DNA of 64,000 bases from Calditrichia bacterium (lineage in GTDB: Bacteria; Calditrichota; Calditrichia; RBG-13-44-9; J075), in contig JANQQU010000084.1 of assembly GCA_028284905.1 (NCBI GenBank), forward strand, positions 62,001 through 126,000, given 5' to 3'. The position numbers and the translations under genes are program-made. The notes beneath the pieces were generated by a model. It had not been told where the DNA came from and ran no database searches. It saw only the letters and a program-made list of their open reading frames with translations. This document shows positions 27,936 through 36,016 of the stretch, in pieces. Positions within the stretch are counted from its first letter, which is position 1. The number at the start of each line of letters is the position of its first letter.

Positions 27936-28402
27936 TGGTGCAGCAATACTTTAGCGATTTAACCGAGATCGCCGGCATCGAAGCTGTGGTGATCTTTGAC
28001 AACCAAAACAATATTGTCGATTCCTGGGCATTACCGAAATATAATTTGACGGTGTTCAGCGAATTGGGCGAAACCTTTATGCATGTATTCGGGCTAATCG
28101 AACATCTGGATTACGATATGGAAGAAATCGTTATGCCATTTGACCGCGGGCTTGTTTATGCAAGAAGTCAGGAAAAGTTCTCTATCGTGGTAATCGCCCG
28201 GTTGTCCGTGGAAGTCTCATTGATTCGTCTGGCCTTAAACGTGAACCTGCAAGAATTTCACAACACCCGAAAAGTACGAAGAATTTTGAAAAAACTGCCT
28301 GATCAAAAATTTTATCAGATAAAATCGTCTACACTGGATGATGTGGAGAAGATAATGTTGGAAAATATCCTCGAGGGAGGCGATGACGACGGAGCAGTTT
28401 AA
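27935..28402 (+). CDS. Roadblock/LC7-like protein
   Basis: A 155-residue protein whose first about 110 residues fit the roadblock/LC7 fold (DLTEIAGIEAVVIFDNQNNIVDSWA, then a long helix, then IVMPFDRGLVYAR and FSIVVIARLSVEVSLIRLALN). A charged C-terminal extension follows. Roadblock proteins dimerise and act as GAPs or platforms for MglA/Ras-like GTPases. Its ATG overlaps the previous stop by one base, and its end overlaps the next gene by 20 bp. It differs clearly from the MglB-like protein at 29663, so the operon has more than one roadblock protein. Confidence 0.72.
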   Translation: MVQQYFSDLTEIAGIEAVVIFDNQNNIVDSWALPKYNLTVFSELGETFMHVFGLIEHLDYDMEEIVMPFDRGLVYARSQEKFSIVVIARLSVEVSLIRLALNVNLQEFHNTRKVRRILKKLPDQKFYQIKSSTLDDVEKIMLENILEGGDDDGAV

Positions 28403-28859
28403 AATTCACGAGGATATGATCTTTAAGCTCAGTCAGCGAAGATCGCCTTCGGAAGTGAAATTGAAATCGATGGAATGGGCAATAGTTACCCAGCTGAACG
28501 GGGAAAAGTCCGTTGGTAAAATCGGCGAAACCCTTTCCCTGAATCCAACCGAGACCCTGGTGATGTTTAATCGCCTGATGGAAGAAGGGTTGCTGGAATT
28601 GGTTGGCCTTCCGGAAAAAGATCCATATGCGCCGGAAGCGCTGCTGGATGAAATTGAGTATGCGTTTACAGTATTCGTCGGCCCGGTATCTTCAATTCTG
28701 ATCGAAGACACATTGACGGAGCTAAAGCGGAACCGGAAAAATTTGGAAACGAAGCTGGTAGCTTTATTAGTGGAACTACTTAGCCTGGAAATAACCAGTG
28801 CAGAAAAGCGGTATGAGTTCCAAAAACAAATGCTAAGTAAAATTAAGGGATTGGTTTGA
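28383..28859 (+). CDS. Small operon protein with winged-helix-like and GPxxxxxxxD domain
   Basis: A 158-residue protein overlapping its neighbours at both ends. The first about 80 residues look like a winged helix (WAIVTQLNGEKSVGKIGETL, ETLVMFNRLMEEGLLEL). The rest contains YAFTVFVGPVSSILIEDTLTEL, resembling a small domain often appended to winged-helix or roadblock signalling proteins, in which a G-P-I/V-A/S core precedes an amphipathic helix. It lacks the basic recognition helix of a clear transcription factor, so protein binding is as likely as DNA binding. Function unknown. Its stop overlaps the next start (TGATG). Confidence 0.6.
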   Translation: MTTEQFKIHEDMIFKLSQRRSPSEVKLKSMEWAIVTQLNGEKSVGKIGETLSLNPTETLVMFNRLMEEGLLELVGLPEKDPYAPEALLDEIEYAFTVFVGPVSSILIEDTLTELKRNRKNLETKLVALLVELLSLEITSAEKRYEFQKQMLSKIKGLV

Positions 28860-29638
28860 TGGCAAATTCAAATAGTATGTTAAACAACTTAAGAGTTAAG
28901 ATTAGTCTTTACATATTGATCGGCGCTGTGATTTTCTCTGGCGTGATTATTTTTGTAACGTCACATTTCTTGCAGAAGATTCTTACTGAATCGTTGGTGA
29001 AACAGGGACAAATCGTCGCCAGCAGCATCGCAGAACTGGCTGCGGAAAAAATGATTGATAATGACAAAATTGGTCTGAAAAAAATCTCGGAAAAATTTCG
29101 TTATACGCTCAGCAATGAATACATTATTATCATCGACCCGGAATATAATGTGGTGACGGATTCTTACAATGGCAATATTCCACTGGAACTGACCGATAAT
29201 ACGGTCTATCAAAAGTTCGAGACATCCGAGGTAGAAGGATTCTCCAACGAGCTTCTCGAAATTGGCGGAAATGATATTTACGACGTCATTTTACCGATTG
29301 AAGAAGGATTGCTGGGATTTGTCCGGGTTGGCTTGAAGAAGTCTTTTGTCGACCAGCAGATTCAGGAAACACTGCTTTACATCGGTATCGTTGTCGCTAT
29401 CGGTACGCTGGCAGCAATTCTGGTTGCTTTGATGGTCATCACGGTACAAATTACCCGTCCCGTGCTACATTTGGCAAATGCTGCAAAAGAGATTAGCCTC
29501 GGCAATTTCAATACGCCGATTAACCTGAATATCAAAAATGAATTGAATATTCTCGCCGCCGCAATTGATCGTATGCGGGAAAGTTTAAAAACAAGTTTAG
29601 ACAGATTAAAAACTCGGTCCACGATGGGACGTTTCTAA
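28859..29638 (+). CDS. Membrane sensor with periplasmic domain and HAMP, no output domain
   Basis: I choose ATG 28859 (TGATG overlap), giving 259 residues. Transmembrane helix 1 (about 15-38) is followed by a periplasmic domain (about 40-175; YIIIIDPEYNVVTDSYNG is typical of a single-Cache-like sensor), helix 2 (about 177-203) and a HAMP domain (about 204-256; ITRPVLHLANAAKEISLGNF). Nothing follows HAMP: no methyl-accepting, kinase or cyclase domain. It must signal through another protein, plausibly the roadblock/MglB pair encoded next. This is unusual, since HAMP normally relays to a fused output. Confidence 0.85.
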   Translation: MANSNSMLNNLRVKISLYILIGAVIFSGVIIFVTSHFLQKILTESLVKQGQIVASSIAELAAEKMIDNDKIGLKKISEKFRYTLSNEYIIIIDPEYNVVTDSYNGNIPLELTDNTVYQKFETSEVEGFSNELLEIGGNDIYDVILPIEEGLLGFVRVGLKKSFVDQQIQETLLYIGIVVAIGTLAAILVALMVITVQITRPVLHLANAAKEISLGNFNTPINLNIKNELNILAAAIDRMRESLKTSLDRLKTRSTMGRF

Positions 29639-29662
29639 AATCATTAGAGGGAGACTCTAAGC

Positions 29663-30172
29663 ATGGTACAAGTAAAGAAGTTAAAGGATGGCAGCCGTCA
29701 AATTATTTTAACTGCGAAGCAATTTGATGAGATCACCAAAATCCTGACGGAGCTGGCAGCAAAAACGAAAGCTTCGACAATTTTGTTGGCCGACATCAGC
29801 GGGCAGTTAATTACCCAACGGGGGAATACGGATGAAATCAATACCGCGATTTTATCTGCACTGGCTGCCAGTGACTTTGCTGCGACCTCGGAGATGGCGA
29901 AATTAGTGGGAGAAGATGCAAAATTTAAGTTACTGTTCCATGAAGGTGAAAAACGGAATGTTTATTTATCCAATGTCGGTGATAATTTCTTCCTGGTTGT
30001 TGTTTTTGATGTTAGCGTAACTTTAGGTTTGGTAAGGATTTATACCAAGAAGGCAATTCAGAATCTTTTAAATGTTTTCAAGACTTCCGAAGCTGGGGAC
30101 GATGCAGGCCAGATCCTTGATCAGGACTTTAGCAGTATGCTCGGCGATATGTTGGATGAATCTTTTAAATAA
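29663..30172 (+). CDS. Roadblock/LC7 protein, MglB-like
   Basis: A 169-residue protein with a central roadblock/LC7 domain (about 20-130): FDEITKILTELAAKTKASTILLADISGQLITQRG, ISALAASDFAATSEMAKLVG-like helix, then LSNVGDNFFLVVVFD and a final helix. It is the direct neighbour of the MglA-like GTPase (75 bp apart), the usual MglB-MglA order. In Myxococcus and Thermus, MglB is the GAP for MglA and sets cell polarity. The acidic tail (about 140-169) is extra. Ribosome site GAGGGAG precedes the ATG. Confidence 0.85.
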   Translation: MVQVKKLKDGSRQIILTAKQFDEITKILTELAAKTKASTILLADISGQLITQRGNTDEINTAILSALAASDFAATSEMAKLVGEDAKFKLLFHEGEKRNVYLSNVGDNFFLVVVFDVSVTLGLVRIYTKKAIQNLLNVFKTSEAGDDAGQILDQDFSSMLGDMLDESFK

Positions 30173-30247
30173 CTGTAGATGGCTATAGCGGTATCCGGAA
30201 GTGAAAGATTTTCCGGCATAAATTTTTTAATATGAGGCAAGAAGTCT

Positions 30248-30832
30248 ATGTTTATCAATTGGGCATTACAAGAAATCAACCTTAAGATCGTTTATTACGG
30301 TCCTGGCATGTGCGGGAAAACAACCAACCTGGAATATATTCACTCCAAGCTGGATCCATCGCTAACCGGGGAATTGGTAACCTTGAAGACCAAGGAAGAC
30401 CGAACGATCTTCTTCGACTTTATGCAGATTGAAGTCGGCCGTATCAAAGGCAAGAAACCGAAATTTAACTTATACACTGTTCCCGGACAGGTGTATTATG
30501 CGTCCAGCCGTAAGATTATTCTCAACGGTGTAGATGGCATCGTATTCGTCGCGGATTCTCAGAAAGACCGGATGGAAGGGAATATCGAAACATTGCTCGA
30601 TCTTGAAAACAACCTGATGGCAATGGGGCATTCCCTGGAAACATTCCCCTGGGTGATTCAGTACAATAAACGCGATCTCCCCAATACGGAATCTGTGGAT
30701 ATGCTGCAAAAGAAGCTGAACTTTTTTAACGTGCCGCATTTTGAGTCTGTAGCAATCAAGGGCACCGGCGTTTTTGATTCATTGAAGGCAATCATCAATC
30801 TGGTTGTTCAGCATGTGCAAAAGCAGCTCTAA
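30248..30832 (+). CDS. mglA: MglA-like Ras-superfamily GTPase
   Basis: A 194-residue small GTPase. P-loop GPGMCGKT at residues 18-25, switch I region with TLKTKEDRTIFFDF, the MglA hallmark TVPGQVYYASSRK in switch II, and the guanine-specificity motif QYNKRDLP. These match Myxococcus/Thermus MglA closely in pattern. MglA cycles between GTP (polar, active) and GDP forms and controls motility or cell polarity. It is the last gene of the nine-gene operon and is followed by a good terminator. The neighbouring MglB-like protein is the likely GAP. Confidence 0.95.
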   Translation: MFINWALQEINLKIVYYGPGMCGKTTNLEYIHSKLDPSLTGELVTLKTKEDRTIFFDFMQIEVGRIKGKKPKFNLYTVPGQVYYASSRKIILNGVDGIVFVADSQKDRMEGNIETLLDLENNLMAMGHSLETFPWVIQYNKRDLPNTESVDMLQKKLNFFNVPHFESVAIKGTGVFDSLKAIINLVVQHVQKQL

Positions 30833-30861
30833 TCGGTATTAACAACCCCACCGAATTTACG

Positions 30862-30896
30862 AACGCCTTTGGATGAATTATCCAAAGGCGTTTTTG
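30862..30896 (+). terminator. Terminator of the MglA operon
   Basis: AACGCCTTTGGA (30862-30873) pairs with TCCAAAGGCGTT (30881-30892), 7-nt loop, then TTT-G-TTTT. It ends the operon 30 bp after the GTPase stop. Confidence 0.85.
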
Positions 30897-31005
30897 TTTT
30901 CTGAAAATGAAAACACCTTCAATTTCTATCTCTAATTTAAACAACATCTTTTAACCGGGATAATATTGCTTGCAAAGCAAGTGCTTCTGGTATTAAATAA
31001 TAATT

Positions 31006-31938
31006 ATGTCCTGTTTTATTCGCTACTGCATTACCTCGCTGATTTTTTATCTGACTGTATCCATGGTGTTGCCGGAAAAAATATCGGGGCAAAACGAATT
31101 AGAGGTAATGAATTTCCGAAATTATACGATAGCTTATAATAGGGGCGATTTGGAAAATGTTCGCTGGATTCGGGAACGCCTGGAAAGATTTTCGCTTGAG
31201 CTGGATGATTTTTATCAGCTAAAGCCGACCAGCCAGGTGCGGGTTGTTATCGCTCGTTCCCAGCAGGCGTTTATTCGATATCATCGGCAGATTCCCCATT
31301 GGGCCGCTGCCGTTTATATACCCGCCCGGAAAATGATTGTTCTGAAAAGTCCATCCTGGGCCGGCAGTTCCTTGAGTCTGGAAAAAGACCTGCTGCACGA
31401 AATGTCTCATTTCTATTTTGATGAGAAATTCTCTCATCAACAAATGCCGCTCTGGTATAATGAAGGGTTGGCGAAGTTTTTAAGTGGGGAAAGAATTGAT
31501 ATTTTGACTGCGGTTCGGCTCTCCAATGCATTTCATACCGGGGGCATCGTCCCTTTTGATGACGTGGAAGATCTCAGTCGCTTTCCCCGGCAACAGGCGG
31601 AATTAGCATACCAGCAAAGCCTTTCCGCTGTGCTCTTTCTTCAGGAGCAGCTGCAGAGCAGAGAGCGCTGGCAACAATTTCATCAAAAAGTGACTGTTGC
31701 TGGCTGGGATGCTGCTTTAGAGGATTACATCAATACTGACGCGTTCGGGTTGGAACTGAAGTGGCTGAATAGCATTGAAAATGATTATCGCTGGCTGTTC
31801 CTCTTTAATACTGAAAATTTGGTCTGGATCAGTATGGCGGGTATTTTTATTGCGGCATATGCAGTTACGAAACTTCGCAATCGTCGCAAGTTAAAACAGT
31901 GGGAGCAGTTTGAACAGGATTTAAATGAATTTGAATAG
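31006..31938 (+). CDS. Membrane-anchored peptidase MA-like gluzincin
   Basis: A 310-residue protein with an N-terminal signal sequence (hydrophobic about 8-25), an extracytoplasmic domain and a C-terminal transmembrane helix (about 272-290) with a short charged cytoplasmic tail. The metal-binding motif HEMSH (in LLHEMSHFYFDEKF) and the downstream WYNEGLAKFLSG glutamate motif identify a zinc metallopeptidase of the peptidase MA/M1-like clan. Substrate unknown. It precedes ctpA by 91 bp, so the two may form an envelope protease pair. Confidence 0.8.
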   Translation: MSCFIRYCITSLIFYLTVSMVLPEKISGQNELEVMNFRNYTIAYNRGDLENVRWIRERLERFSLELDDFYQLKPTSQVRVVIARSQQAFIRYHRQIPHWAAAVYIPARKMIVLKSPSWAGSSLSLEKDLLHEMSHFYFDEKFSHQQMPLWYNEGLAKFLSGERIDILTAVRLSNAFHTGGIVPFDDVEDLSRFPRQQAELAYQQSLSAVLFLQEQLQSRERWQQFHQKVTVAGWDAALEDYINTDAFGLELKWLNSIENDYRWLFLFNTENLVWISMAGIFIAAYAVTKLRNRRKLKQWEQFEQDLNEFE

Positions 31939-32029
31939 AGATCAAATTTTTCGCAAAAAGTTTCTAAATGCGCCAACTTTTCCCGATAGACAGTTTTTTC
32001 GGAATCATATGATTTGGAGGTAATTCTAT

Positions 32030-33640
32030 ATGTTTAGATCACGAAACTCTGCTGTTTTTGTGATTGCAATCGTACTTTGCAGCGCCGTTGGTTTTGTCCT
32101 TACCCATGCAGTGTTCGCAGATATGCGTAACAGTGCACAAAAGCAAGTGAACAAGCTGGAGGATATTTCCCGCCTGGTCGATCGGCATTATGTGGAAGAC
32201 ATTAACTGGGACGAAGCCATGGAGGGGGCAATCAATGGAATGCTGGAAAAACTGGATCCGCACTCGGTATACATTCCCGCGGAAAAAGTGAAAGGGAACA
32301 AAGAAAACTTTGCCGGAAAATACGAAGGCATAGGCATACAGTTTGATGTGCTGGATGGTTACATAACAGTGATTTCACCAATCCCCGGATCGCCCGCTTA
32401 TCGGCTGGGCATTATCGCCGGAGACCGTATTGTCAAAATTAATGGGGAATCCGCTATCGGTATCAGCAGCGATGATGTCCCGAAAAAATTAAAGGGTCCG
32501 AAAGGGACTTCGGTAGATGTCATGATCCAGCGAACCGGTGTGGCAGAAGAACTGCCCTTCACAATTGTGCGGGATGAAGTGCCGATATCAACCATTACCG
32601 CCAGTTTTATGGTGGATGATAGTACTGGTTATATTGCGGTCAACCGTTTTGCGATGATCACTGCGAAAGAAGTGGAAGAACGCCTGGTTGAATTAGAGAA
32701 GCAGAACATGAAGCGGCTAGTGCTGGATTTACGCTGGAACTCCGGCGGGTATCTCTACGAAGCCGTTAAGATGGCTGGAAAGTTTATTTCCGGACACAAA
32801 AAGATCGTTTACACCAAAGGCCGGGAAGGGCAATATTCCGACGGCGCGGAAGACTACTTCGCTGATCAGTTTGGTCGGAAAACGCCCCGCGATTGCGATT
32901 TGGTCGTTTTAATTAACCGTGGCTCAGCCTCTGCGGCAGAAATCGTCGCTGGTGCGATTCAGGACTATGACCGAGGTATGATTGTCGGGGAGAACAGTTT
33001 TGGGAAAGGGTTAGTACAAAAGGAATTTATGCTCAATGATGGTTCCGCTGTCCGCATTACTACAGCCAAGTATTATACGCCATCGGGGCGTTGTATTCAG
33101 CGGGATTACAAAGGTAAGGAAGTCGAAGAGTATTACGAAGAGATCAGTGATTCTGCCTGGGCCGCAACCCAGGACAGTATTACCGACCGCCCGTTGTTTT
33201 ATACGGCAAAAGGACGGCAGGTTTATGGTGGGGGAGGTATACAGCCGGATATCCAGATAAGGAATGCTCATAAATCACAAGCACCGAAGCTGGTAAATGA
33301 GATACTAAAACATCGCCTCTTTTTTGAATTCGCTAATGATTATGCAACCCGGCATCCGGAGTTAAAGAGCAGTTTGGCGTCTTTCCGGAAAACATTCCGG
33401 GTAAATCGCGATATAATGAACGCCTTTAAAAAGTTATGCCTGCGTAAAGGCGTTAAGCTGGAAAACGGACTGTTTGAGAAAGACGAGCGTTATTTGCAGA
33501 GTCGCATCAAAGGGGAAATCGCCCGTAAATTCTGGGAGAATGACGGATACTATTATATAATGCTTGATTATGACACCCAATTCCTCCGGGCACTGGATTC
33601 ATTTGAACAAGCACGAGAGCTTGCCCAGGTTGCCCCATAG
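32030..33640 (+). CDS. ctpA: Carboxyl-terminal processing peptidase (S41 family)
   Basis: A 536-residue periplasmic protease. An N-terminal transmembrane or signal segment (about 7-28) is followed by a helical region (VDRHYVEDINWDEAMEGA), a PDZ domain (about 95-180; GIGIQFDVLDGYITVISPIPGSPA) and the S41 core. The catalytic dyad is Ser301 (GSASAAE) and Lys326 (SFGKGLVQ), the 25-residue spacing known from Prc. A C-terminal extension of about 130 residues (about 405-536) is longer than in compact CtpA proteins and resembles the tail seen in FCB homologues. A strong terminator follows. Confidence 0.95.
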   Translation: MFRSRNSAVFVIAIVLCSAVGFVLTHAVFADMRNSAQKQVNKLEDISRLVDRHYVEDINWDEAMEGAINGMLEKLDPHSVYIPAEKVKGNKENFAGKYEGIGIQFDVLDGYITVISPIPGSPAYRLGIIAGDRIVKINGESAIGISSDDVPKKLKGPKGTSVDVMIQRTGVAEELPFTIVRDEVPISTITASFMVDDSTGYIAVNRFAMITAKEVEERLVELEKQNMKRLVLDLRWNSGGYLYEAVKMAGKFISGHKKIVYTKGREGQYSDGAEDYFADQFGRKTPRDCDLVVLINRGSASAAEIVAGAIQDYDRGMIVGENSFGKGLVQKEFMLNDGSAVRITTAKYYTPSGRCIQRDYKGKEVEEYYEEISDSAWAATQDSITDRPLFYTAKGRQVYGGGGIQPDIQIRNAHKSQAPKLVNEILKHRLFFEFANDYATRHPELKSSLASFRKTFRVNRDIMNAFKKLCLRKGVKLENGLFEKDERYLQSRIKGEIARKFWENDGYYYIMLDYDTQFLRALDSFEQARELAQVAP

Positions 33641-33715
33641 TTCTTAGAACGTAGCTGTTCCGGAAAGGGACTTTTGAACCGTAGTAGCAAATATTGACCT
33701 ATAGGTTATCATTTT

Positions 33716-33759
33716 AAAAATGCGTATATTTTCGCTTGGCAAAATATACGCATTTTTTT
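33716..33759 (+). terminator. Terminator of ctpA
   Basis: A perfect 17-bp stem (AAAAATGCGTATATTTT at 33716-33732 with 33741-33757), 8-nt loop, ending in a run of seven T. Confidence 0.88.
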
Positions 33760-33892
33760 ATGCTTGATGGTTTTCGGATTTTTTTCACAAATTACATTTT
33801 ACCCCTGGCAAAATGCCGATAAGCAGATGCGCTAATTGTAGAATAATAATTGATTTGAGACACAATATTTGCCAAAAGCATCAAAAAAGATA

Positions 33893-33921
33893 TTGACTTT
33901 ATAATTCATTATCCGTAATAT
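33893..33921 (+). promoter_or_regulatory. Sigma70-type promoter for exbB-tonB
   Basis: TTGACT (33893-33898), 17-bp spacer, TAATAT (33916-33921), 52 bp before the exbB ATG. Near-consensus housekeeping promoter. Confidence 0.65.
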
Positions 33922-33973
33922 TTGCCAAACATTGGAAATTTATATACTAACAGAAGCGAGGAGGCTCTAACTT

Positions 33974-34582
33974 ATGGTTGAGTTGTATATCAAAGGCGGT
34001 GGGTTCATGCATCCCATTCTTATCATGTGGATTATTGGTTTGGCGATTGGTATTGCTAAGCTCTTCCTGTTGTTCCGCGCGAGTGTTAACACCCGTAAGT
34101 TCATGGTAAACGTACGTACTGCCCTTAAAGATGGTGGTGTAAACAAAGCGCTAGAAGAATGTGAAAACACCAGAGGACCTGTTGCATCTATCGTTCATGC
34201 TGGCTTAAGCCGTGCGAAAGATGGTGTAGATAGTGCTGAAAAAGCAATCACCAATGCTGCTTCTATCGAAATGGCATTCCTGGAAAGAGGCATGATTTGG
34301 TTAGGTTTTATCATCGTTATTGCGCCCCTTTTAGGCTTTACCGGAACGGTATGGGGTATGGTTGAAGCATTCAACGCGATCGAGCGTGAAAACAATATTT
34401 CCCCCGCAGTAGTAGCCGGTGGTATCTCTCAGGCATTGTTGACCACACTATTTGGTTTGATTGTGGCAATGACTGTTCAGCTATTTTTCAATATGGCAAC
34501 TTCCCGTATTGACCGTTTGATCATCGATATGGAAGAAGCATCTGCTGAACTGGTTGATACGCTGATTGATATGAGAGGTTAA
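33974..34582 (+). CDS. exbB: MotA/TolQ/ExbB proton channel protein
   Basis: A 202-residue inner-membrane protein with three hydrophobic segments (about 12-32, 105-128, 148-172). The family signature is seen in LGFIIVIAPLLGFTGTVWGMVEAF and GGISQALLTTLFGLIVAM. With ExbD it forms the proton channel that energises TonB. It is first in a five-gene cluster with three exbD copies and tonB. A ribosome site (GCGAGGAGG, ending 33963) precedes the ATG by about 10 nt. Confidence 0.92.
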   Translation: MVELYIKGGGFMHPILIMWIIGLAIGIAKLFLLFRASVNTRKFMVNVRTALKDGGVNKALEECENTRGPVASIVHAGLSRAKDGVDSAEKAITNAASIEMAFLERGMIWLGFIIVIAPLLGFTGTVWGMVEAFNAIERENNISPAVVAGGISQALLTTLFGLIVAMTVQLFFNMATSRIDRLIIDMEEASAELVDTLIDMRG

Positions 34583-34647
34583 TCCTCGATAACCTTTTAG
34601 TATGCGCGATCCATTTTTCTTTTAACACCGCAGTCAGGGAGAAATCT

Positions 34648-35046
34648 ATGACGACTAAAAGAAAAATAGCCGCATCTAGGATTGAAATTCCGACATCTTC
34701 AATGGCAGACATCGCTTTCCTTTTACTGGTCTTTTTTCTGGTTTGTACCGTAATTGATTTAGATAAAGGTTTAAAGTTAGTTCTGCCAGGTGAAGAGCCG
34801 GTCACTGTTAGTCCTGAAAAAATTATCCATCTACTGATCAATAGTGAAAATGAAATATTAATTGATGGTGATCGGATAAACATTACTGACGTTGATGTAA
34901 CTATCAAGGAAAAAATGCGGGCGACTGAAGACCTCATTGTTTCCTTGAAACCATCCAGGAAGGCAACTTATCAGTCCTTTATAACTGTGCTAGATCAGTT
35001 GAAAAGTATTGATGCCCGAAGAATTTCAATTGCCGACCCGGATTGA
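34648..35046 (+). CDS. exbD: ExbD/TolR family protein, copy 1
   Basis: A 132-residue protein with a short cytoplasmic N-terminus, one transmembrane helix (about 20-40, SMADIAFLLLVFFLVCTVI) holding the essential proton-carrying Asp, and a periplasmic ExbD/TolR domain. It is close in sequence to copy 2 (shared DIAFLLLVFFLVCT, DKGLKLVLP and VLDQLK segments), suggesting a recent duplication. It forms the ExbB-ExbD motor with the upstream gene. Confidence 0.92.
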   Translation: MTTKRKIAASRIEIPTSSMADIAFLLLVFFLVCTVIDLDKGLKLVLPGEEPVTVSPEKIIHLLINSENEILIDGDRINITDVDVTIKEKMRATEDLIVSLKPSRKATYQSFITVLDQLKSIDARRISIADPD

Positions 35047-35105
35047 CCATAGTATGCGAAAGATTCTTCGAAAATGAAGAATTTACCTTAAAACCGAGGT
35101 TTAGA

Positions 35106-35513
35106 ATGGCTTTAAAAAAACGCCCAAAAGATGATGTGGAAATTCCTTCCTCTTCGCTTGCTGATATTGCATTCTTGCTATTGGTCTTTTTTCTGGTCTG
35201 TACCACAATCGACGTGGATAAAGGTCTGAAGTTGGTTTTGCCGCCAACCGATGTTGAAGATATCGAAATCAATAAAGAAAATATCACGAATATTCTTATT
35301 AATGATGCCGGACAGGTGCTGCTTGATAATGAAGAAGTGCAAGTACGGGACATTGAGCGGATTATTCGCGACCAGATTCTTGATAATGATAAACTGATTA
35401 TCTCCCTGAAAACCACTCGTGGCACAAAATATGAGGTCTATATTGCCGTGCTCGACCAGTTGAAAAGGGCGGACGCAACGAGAATATCGATTGCCGAGCC
35501 GGAAGAAGGATAA
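35106..35513 (+). CDS. exbD: ExbD/TolR family protein, copy 2
   Basis: I place the start at ATG 35106 (135 residues), 7 nt after GAGG at 35095-35098; the frame is open from 35043 but that stretch does not resemble a TolR N-terminus. One transmembrane helix with the conserved Asp (SLADIAFLLLVFFLVCT) is followed by the periplasmic domain ending in TRISIAEPEEG, parallel to RRISIADPD of copy 1. Two similar neighbours imply a heteromeric ExbD pair or a dosage effect. Confidence 0.92.
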   Translation: MALKKRPKDDVEIPSSSLADIAFLLLVFFLVCTTIDVDKGLKLVLPPTDVEDIEINKENITNILINDAGQVLLDNEEVQVRDIERIIRDQILDNDKLIISLKTTRGTKYEVYIAVLDQLKRADATRISIAEPEEG

Positions 35514-35577
35514 CGCTCCTTTTTGCCCGATGTGTATGAAATCTACTGTAATCCCTTTCAAACAGGAGACAGTTTAA

Positions 35578-35994
35578 ATGTCTGTAAAAATTCAACGTAA
35601 AGCAAAAATTAAAATCGCAGTGCCGACTGCTTCTATGCCGGATATTATTTTTCAGCTGTTGATCTTCTTTATGGTAACAACAGTGCTGAGACAGTACGAC
35701 GGCCTGGAAGTTGAGCTGCCGGATGCGAAAAAGATTGAGAAATTACCGAACAAACGCGATGTGTCGACCATTTGGATCAATGGTAAAAACCAGATTGTCC
35801 TCGATGATGTTACCGTTTCGGAAGTGAATGAAGTAAGAACCGTCGTCTATAATAAGCTCGTAGAAAACAAGCGGCTTATTATGTCCTTGAAAGTCGATAA
35901 GGGTGCCGAAATGGGAACATTAATCGATGTGCAGCAGGAGCTACGAAAGGCTAATGCTCTAAAAGTTAACTATTCCGCCCTTCAAGTATTGTGA
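35578..35994 (+). CDS. exbD: ExbD/TolR family protein, copy 3 (divergent)
   Basis: A 138-residue ExbD-like protein with transmembrane helix TASMPDIIFQLLIFFMVTT keeping the Asp. It diverges more from copies 1 and 2: its periplasmic part has VELPDAKKIEKLPNKRDV, and a longer basic N-terminus precedes the helix. It lies 22 bp before tonB. It may be the partner specific for this TonB while copies 1 and 2 form the channel, which is inference. Confidence 0.9.
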   Translation: MSVKIQRKAKIKIAVPTASMPDIIFQLLIFFMVTTVLRQYDGLEVELPDAKKIEKLPNKRDVSTIWINGKNQIVLDDVTVSEVNEVRTVVYNKLVENKRLIMSLKVDKGAEMGTLIDVQQELRKANALKVNYSALQVL

Positions 35995-36016
35995 CGTGGC
36001 GGAATAAGGAGGATTA

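Larger units (their letters stand above)
33641..33973. other. Intergenic region between ctpA and exbB
   Basis: About 330 bp holding the ctpA terminator (33716-33759) and the exbB promoter (33893-33921). Nothing else recognised. Confidence 0.7.
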
